Shown here: positions 60,511 to 64,000 of the stretch, piece after piece
How the letters are laid out: each line of letters begins with the position of its first letter
Position numbering within the stretch: the stretch's first letter is position 1
DNA from: a virus
Length of the DNA stretch: 64,000 bases
Virus record (IMG/VR): IMGVR_UViG_3300034190_002401
Span: 21,459-85,458 of that record
Strand: one strand, 5' to 3'
Program-made: the position numbers and the translations under genes
Notes under the pieces: model-generated
Databases searched by the model: none
What the model saw: only the letters and a program-made list of their open reading frames with translations
Told to the model about the DNA's origin: nothing

Positions 60511-60686
60511 TGGGAAGACTTCTAGACAAACTAAACGTCACTTGTCGTGCTTGTGGTTACAAGCATATCCCAAGAAGGCTGAATGCACGTTATCAAGATG
60601 CTGAAAAAAGGAGAATCAATCTTTGGCAGTGTAAGCAATGTGGTCACTTTTGGCAGGATTCGGTATACAAAAAGACGAAACAATAA
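60510..60686 (+). CDS. Small zinc-ribbon protein
   Basis: 58 residues, start overlapping the chaperonin stop. CRACGYKHI and CKQCGHFW form a zinc ribbon; otherwise basic. Unknown role. Confidence 0.65.
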   Translation: MGRLLDKLNVTCRACGYKHIPRRLNARYQDAEKRRINLWQCKQCGHFWQDSVYKKTKQ

Positions 60687-60715
60687 TTTACCTTCGGTGT
60701 AGAATCTACACCAGT
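60682..60715 (+). promoter_or_regulatory. TATA box plus hairpin before a small gene
   Basis: AATAATTTA at about 60683-60691 is about 29 bases before ATG 60716, and the perfect stem GGTGTAG AAT CTACACC (60696-60712) sits between, as in the hairpin-dense early region. Confidence 0.45.
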
Positions 60716-61006
60716 ATGTTATGGCGATGGTTTGTTCGTAAACTCATGAGAGTAATGGGACATGTCTACGTGTGGTTAGACAAGCGTGTAAAATACTCTG
60801 AAGATGAGGTCAAAGAAGTACTTGGTCTGAAGATAGACAAAGACCTCCAAACCTCCTCAAGATACGAATTATGTCAACTAATAGAAAAAGAGTTCAAAGT
60901 AGACAAAGATTCATTCTGGCATCTACACAGCACTCAGAAGATAAGATTCGCAGCACAGCAGATTCGTGAGATGAAGAAGCCGAGTAAGTTCGAGTTGGGG
61001 TATTGA
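60716..61006 (+). CDS. Small hypothetical protein
   Basis: 96 residues from ATG 60716, chosen over an upstream start by promoter spacing. A hydrophobic, Trp/Arg-rich beginning (MLWRWFVRKLMRVMGHVYVW) then a charged helical domain. Not recognised. Confidence 0.55.
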   Translation: MLWRWFVRKLMRVMGHVYVWLDKRVKYSEDEVKEVLGLKIDKDLQTSSRYELCQLIEKEFKVDKDSFWHLHSTQKIRFAAQQIREMKKPSKFELGY

Positions 61007-61070
61007 TGGATTTGAGTTTAAGGAAAGTTAAGACAAGTAGTAGATTTAATTGGTGGAGGTGTAAATTGAT

Positions 61071-61145
61071 ATGAAAAGATATAGTAAGACTGCAATGTTT
61101 ATCAGATGTATGAATGAGATTTTTGAGGATTGGGACGAAGAATGA
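61071..61145 (+). CDS. Possible 24-residue peptide
   Basis: ATG 61071 preceded by GGAGGTG and ended by a stop overlapping the next start. Charged and helical. Kept because of the good ribosome site; very short. Confidence 0.35.
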   Translation: MKRYSKTAMFIRCMNEIFEDWDEE

Positions 61146-61279
61146 TTGTTGACCAGCGTGTGATAGACAGTATAGTCAACGACATGGAGATAGAGATACC
61201 TTTAGGATTCCCTTTGCTTCTACTGGCTACGACAGGATTGCTCATCTATTTTGTATGGTCTAGTAGGGATAGTGAATGA
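61142..61279 (+). CDS. 45-residue single-span membrane protein
   Basis: A polar N-terminus and one hydrophobic helix (about 21-39, LGFPLLLLATTGLLIYFVW). Overlaps the previous stop and the next start. Unknown role. Confidence 0.6.
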   Translation: MIVDQRVIDSIVNDMEIEIPLGFPLLLLATTGLLIYFVWSSRDSE

Positions 61280-62127
61280 ATGCCATATCTCTGTACGAAG
61301 TGAGTCCTAGAGATGGTTTACAGGGTTTACCAAGAACCATCCCTTTGAGGAAAAAAGTCAAACTAATCAAGAAACTAAAGGGTGCAGGTATAGAAGACAT
61401 AGAAGTGGGAAGCCTAGTGCACCCCTCTATACTACCAATGAGAGAAAGTGGTAAACTGTATAGAAAGACAGGCGGAGACTTACTGGTGGTGAATGAGAAG
61501 GGCTTCGATAGAGCGATAGAACTAGGTCTTGAAAGTGTGAATGTAGTGATAAGCCCCGACAACGACTTCAACAAAACAAATCAAAAAAATACATATCAGA
61601 ATATAATGAGTGTATATCAAAATAAATGTAAAGATATACCAATAAATAGATTGTACATTAGTTGTGCATTTAGTAAGGGTGTATCTAAAAAAGCCGTTTT
61701 AGAGTGTGTTAAGTGGGGAAAAGACATATCAAAATGCATTGTACTATGTGATACAGATAGTAATGCAACTGTCAAAAGCATTGCATCTTTGTGTAAGGAA
61801 GCAAAAAAGATTACACACAATCTAAGCATACACCTACACGTGAATGAAGATAGTACAGAATACATCAAAGCCGCCTATGACTCAGGTATCAGACAGTTCG
61901 ACTGTTCTGTGGGGGGGTTAGGTGGTTGCTTCTCTGTGGATTCAGCGCAAAGTAATCTGAGAACAGAGTCATTGGTATCATGGGCATTGACCAATGACAT
62001 ACCAATAGAGGAGAACATACACGTGGACAGATTAACCTCAACAGGTGAGTATGCATACAACTTAGCATATTCATACAGTCAAACTAGACTGGAGAAGATT
62101 ATGTCTAAGATAGGAATCTTGCTTTAG
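61276..62127 (+). CDS. HMG-CoA lyase-like TIM-barrel protein
   Basis: 283 residues, normal length for the family. Motifs: YEVSPRDGLQG (7-17), IEDIEVGSLVHPS (about 39-51), ISCAFSKG, VLCDTDSNAT, SIHLHVNEDS and FDCSVGGLGGC (about 211-221). The acids and His residues expected to bind metal and acyl-CoA are present (Asp in SPRDG, HLH). Cellular versions split HMG-CoA or related acyl-CoA. This would be an unusual metabolic gene in a virus. The middle (61560-61900) is strongly AT-rich compared with the window, suggesting recent acquisition. Last plus-strand gene before convergence. Confidence 0.82.
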   Translation: MNAISLYEVSPRDGLQGLPRTIPLRKKVKLIKKLKGAGIEDIEVGSLVHPSILPMRESGKLYRKTGGDLLVVNEKGFDRAIELGLESVNVVISPDNDFNKTNQKNTYQNIMSVYQNKCKDIPINRLYISCAFSKGVSKKAVLECVKWGKDISKCIVLCDTDSNATVKSIASLCKEAKKITHNLSIHLHVNEDSTEYIKAAYDSGIRQFDCSVGGLGGCFSVDSAQSNLRTESLVSWALTNDIPIEENIHVDRLTSTGEYAYNLAYSYSQTRLEKIMSKIGILL

Positions 62128-62147
62128 GGGAACATGATGTGGAAAAA

Positions 62148-62702
62148 TTACTCAGACCACTCCCAGCCACCTACGTTATCACAGTAAGGGCCGAACTTCT
62201 CTCTCATTCTTGATGAGTAGTCATCTATCCTCTCCTCATGAGTGAGCCATGTATCCAACCAAACCACGTCCCAACTGCTTCCTTCGGGTATCTCCCACGT
62301 ATTGATGTCCGCATGGATTATAGTGAATCTGTCATCCTTAGCACAGTGCTCCCAAACCAAGTCAATGACATCCTGCTCCTTCTCGATTATTGTTACGCTG
62401 GTCACATCATCAGAGTCAAGCAGTGGTATGTGTATCATACCAATACCGAGGCCACCTAGCAACACATCCCCCGACATCCTCTCCACGAGCCAGTCATGCT
62501 CACTATACTCCTGCTCCGTGTCCTGCATTATATTGAGCCAAGACTCACCGAACTTCCTGTATAGGACGGTGTAGTTACCCTCTGCTATGTTGCGAAAGTT
62601 CACGTAGTTCAACCAAGAAGGCTCACCAGTGGTAGCGGTGCACTGCTCGACCTTGTAGTCCCCACTCTCGCCATCGGGTATACCCGTTACTTCCCATCTC
62701 AT
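62148..62702 (-). CDS. Methyltransferase/spermidine-synthase-like protein
   Basis: 184 residues. Rossmann pattern VLLGGLGIGMIHIPLL (about 80-95, SAM- or nucleotide-binding loop), VTIIEKEQDVIDL (acidic residue after strand 2), FTIIHADINTW and WDVVWLDTW. Closest in feel to class I methyltransferases or spermidine synthases. Overlaps the upstream fibre gene by four bases, so it belongs to the virion block; it might modify a host or fibre molecule. Confidence 0.65.
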   Translation of the reverse strand: MRWEVTGIPDGESGDYKVEQCTATTGEPSWLNYVNFRNIAEGNYTVLYRKFGESWLNIMQDTEQEYSEHDWLVERMSGDVLLGGLGIGMIHIPLLDSDDVTSVTIIEKEQDVIDLVWEHCAKDDRFTIIHADINTWEIPEGSSWDVVWLDTWLTHEERIDDYSSRMREKFGPYCDNVGGWEWSE

Positions 62703-63565
62703 GGTATCATCACCCTCACTGTCACTGTTGGAGATGACAGAGTAGTACCATTGGAATTAATGGCACTGCAATTCACGGCCCAACTGAATCCATCACCTGA
62801 TTGTTGCAACAACAAATACCCTCTTCCTCCTGAATTGTGGGTTATAGATGCGGTTATTCCAATATGTGTGGAAGTACTGTCTTGTGCAGAAGAACCACTA
62901 CCACTCTTGGAAGTACTGTTTATTGCATTATTGGTGTCTTGCACTACCGAAGGAGTCCCCATGCCCCATGAAAAGGAGGTCGCTCCTGTCGCTCTGCAAT
63001 ATCCGAAGGTTCTAAATTGAAGAACACCACTACCAGCGTTTAACGCAGAAGTGTAAGAAGGGCCATAAATCAATTCGACATCTCCCGTACCACTAGAAAA
63101 AGTACTACCTGAGTTTGCGGGTATCACACCACTTCCTGTGATACAATCTATTATCACGGCATCGTCATAGTTACCAGTAGATGAAGTAGCCACGCTAACA
63201 TTGGATGGTGCGCTTCCTGCCGATTGCGTAGTACCACTAGCAACTGAGGAGTAAGACCCATCTCCAGCAGAGTTGCTTGCTCTGACTCGATAGTAGTAGG
63301 TGGTGGATGCGCTCAACCCTGTGTTGTTGAAAGTGGTAGACCCCGTGCTTGTGATTTGGGAATATCCGCTTCCTGAACTCGTAGACCTCTCCACCTTGTA
63401 CGTGGTAGCACCGCTGACGGCATTCCAACTGAGGTTCAATTGACTACTGGATACCACACTCACACTCAGACCAGTCACTTGTCCCGGTGCACTGACAGTA
63501 CCCGCACCGCCTGTACCATCCTCGCAAGTGCCGTAGAATCCGGGTATGAAAGGCATCTCAATCAC
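62699..63565 (-). CDS. Fibronectin type III fibre/adhesin protein
   Basis: 288 residues. One FnIII domain is clear at about 27-115 (PGQVTGLSVSVVSSSQLNL, WNAVSGATTYKVER, TTYYYRVRASNSAG). The remainder is Ser/Thr/Gly-rich beta sequence typical of fibre or decoration proteins. No signal peptide. Likely exposed on the virion and involved in host attachment. Confidence 0.8.
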   Translation of the reverse strand: MIEMPFIPGFYGTCEDGTGGAGTVSAPGQVTGLSVSVVSSSQLNLSWNAVSGATTYKVERSTSSGSGYSQITSTGSTTFNNTGLSASTTYYYRVRASNSAGDGSYSSVASGTTQSAGSAPSNVSVATSSTGNYDDAVIIDCITGSGVIPANSGSTFSSGTGDVELIYGPSYTSALNAGSGVLQFRTFGYCRATGATSFSWGMGTPSVVQDTNNAINSTSKSGSGSSAQDSTSTHIGITASITHNSGGRGYLLLQQSGDGFSWAVNCSAINSNGTTLSSPTVTVRVMIP

Positions 63566-64000
63566 CCTATCGCTGCGAAGTTTCCATCCGATACCGCGAT
63601 ATACGTCCTCGCAGTGTTTGTCGGCATATCAGCATGAGTACCCAAGATGTGGGTATTACCATTATCACCGATGGTCTCATCGCTGCCTGTGTCGTTGATG
63701 ATGACGAACTGTACGCCTGTCGCCATGCTGGATGGGAGTGTCACTGAACCACTGCCGGTGATATAGACCACAGAGCCGGACTGAGCGTTCGTGAGCGTGG
63801 TGGCCCCTGTCGCTGCTATGATGTTAGCCTTGTTGCCTACTGCTGCCACTCTACACATGGTCAGCATCGTTCCATCAGTCTGCACTCTGACAGTGTTGCT
63901 GGAGTCATCAGCATCGTTCTGCCTTACTCCAAGTTTTATCTTGTCACCAGCCCCTAGCACTAGAGCACCAGCGAAGTTCAACTGTATATCGAAATCATAT
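63562..64000 (-). CDS. Fibre-like beta-rich protein, partial (5' end beyond the window)
   Basis: At least 145 residues; the frame stays open to the edge and includes upstream residues before the first start-like TTG. The sequence is of the fibre type (VGNKANIIAATGATTLTNAQ, VVYITGSGSVTLPSS, FVIINDTGSDETI), Gly/Thr/Asp-rich and repetitive in feel. Overlaps the FnIII gene by four bases. Confidence 0.7.
   Translation of the reverse strand, partial: YDFDIQLNFAGALVLGAGDKIKLGVRQNDADDSSNTVRVQTDGTMLTMCRVAAVGNKANIIAATGATTLTNAQSGSVVYITGSGSVTLPSSMATGVQFVIINDTGSDETIGDNGNTHILGTHADMPTNTARTYIAVSDGNFAAIG

Noticed and set aside
61006-61074. 22-residue frame after the 60716 gene
   Set aside because: No ribosome site, no helix or motif; too short.
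61276-62127. Isopropylmalate or homocitrate synthase
   Set aside because: At 283 residues it lacks the C-terminal domains of those enzymes; the VGGLGGC stretch fits the lyase branch better.

Overview
This window is part of a large double-stranded DNA virus genome. It most resembles the magroviruses, the tailed-type viruses assigned to Marine Group II euryarchaea (Poseidoniales). Archaeal host signals are a group II chaperonin (thermosome), an archaeo-eukaryotic primase, a family B DNA polymerase, a PCNA-like clamp, an RFC-type clamp loader, an ERCC4-family nuclease, and TATA-box promoters followed about 24-28 nt later by start codons. Viral signals are a large terminase, a portal protein, fibre-like proteins, very tight gene packing with ATGA or TGATG overlaps, and many small genes without recognisable function. 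Both window edges cut a minus-strand gene, so the genome continues on each side.

Layout. (1) Positions 1-25640, minus strand: the late or virion module. In transcription order it holds small proteins carrying a shared Ala-Trp-x-Leu-Leu-Lys motif, Cys-rich basic proteins, a membrane-protein cluster with an Arf/Ras-like small GTPase, a duplicated zinc/HTH protein, large low-complexity proteins, the large terminase, a LAGLIDADG-like protein, the portal and a giant protein ending in a ligase-like domain. Two short plus-strand genes (23520-23870 and 24135-24254) interrupt it. (2) Positions 25641-25951: a divergent intergenic region with six copies of GCGATTAAC, a candidate origin or operator. (3) Positions 25952-45714, plus strand: early or accessory genes. 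These include a Lys/Ala-rich protein whose DNA is packed with perfect hairpins, a phosphohistidine swivel-domain protein, two protein tyrosine phosphatase-like proteins, a SNF2 helicase, DUF932-like and DUF3846-like proteins, an ADP-ribosyltransferase-like protein, a PC4-like protein, a TFB-like protein and a degenerate DNA ligase. (4) Positions 45719-61006, plus strand: the replication module, with clamp loader, RadA-like ATPase, PCNA, PolB, Cas4-like nuclease, primase, ERCC4 nuclease, helicase-like ATPase, DEDD exonuclease and chaperonin. It is followed by an HMG-CoA lyase-like gene. (5) Positions 62148-64000, minus strand: a methyltransferase-like protein and fibre or adhesin proteins, the start of another late block.

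Regulation can be read directly. A 20-base element, CTTTCCCATTTAAAGGAACA, occurs seven times, each just before a plus-strand gene set; several copies lie inside the end of the preceding gene and force an identical protein tail, LSHLKEQ. Start codons sit about 24 nt after the TATA centre in at least four cases, so many first genes look leaderless, while downstream genes use Shine-Dalgarno sites and overlaps. The strongest unexplained signals are the hairpin-packed gene at 25997-26716, the iteron-like array beside it, the recurrent AWxLLK motif confined to late proteins, the viral small GTPase, and two ligase-like proteins that both lack the catalytic lysine. All family assignments come from reading motifs by eye; no database search was run.
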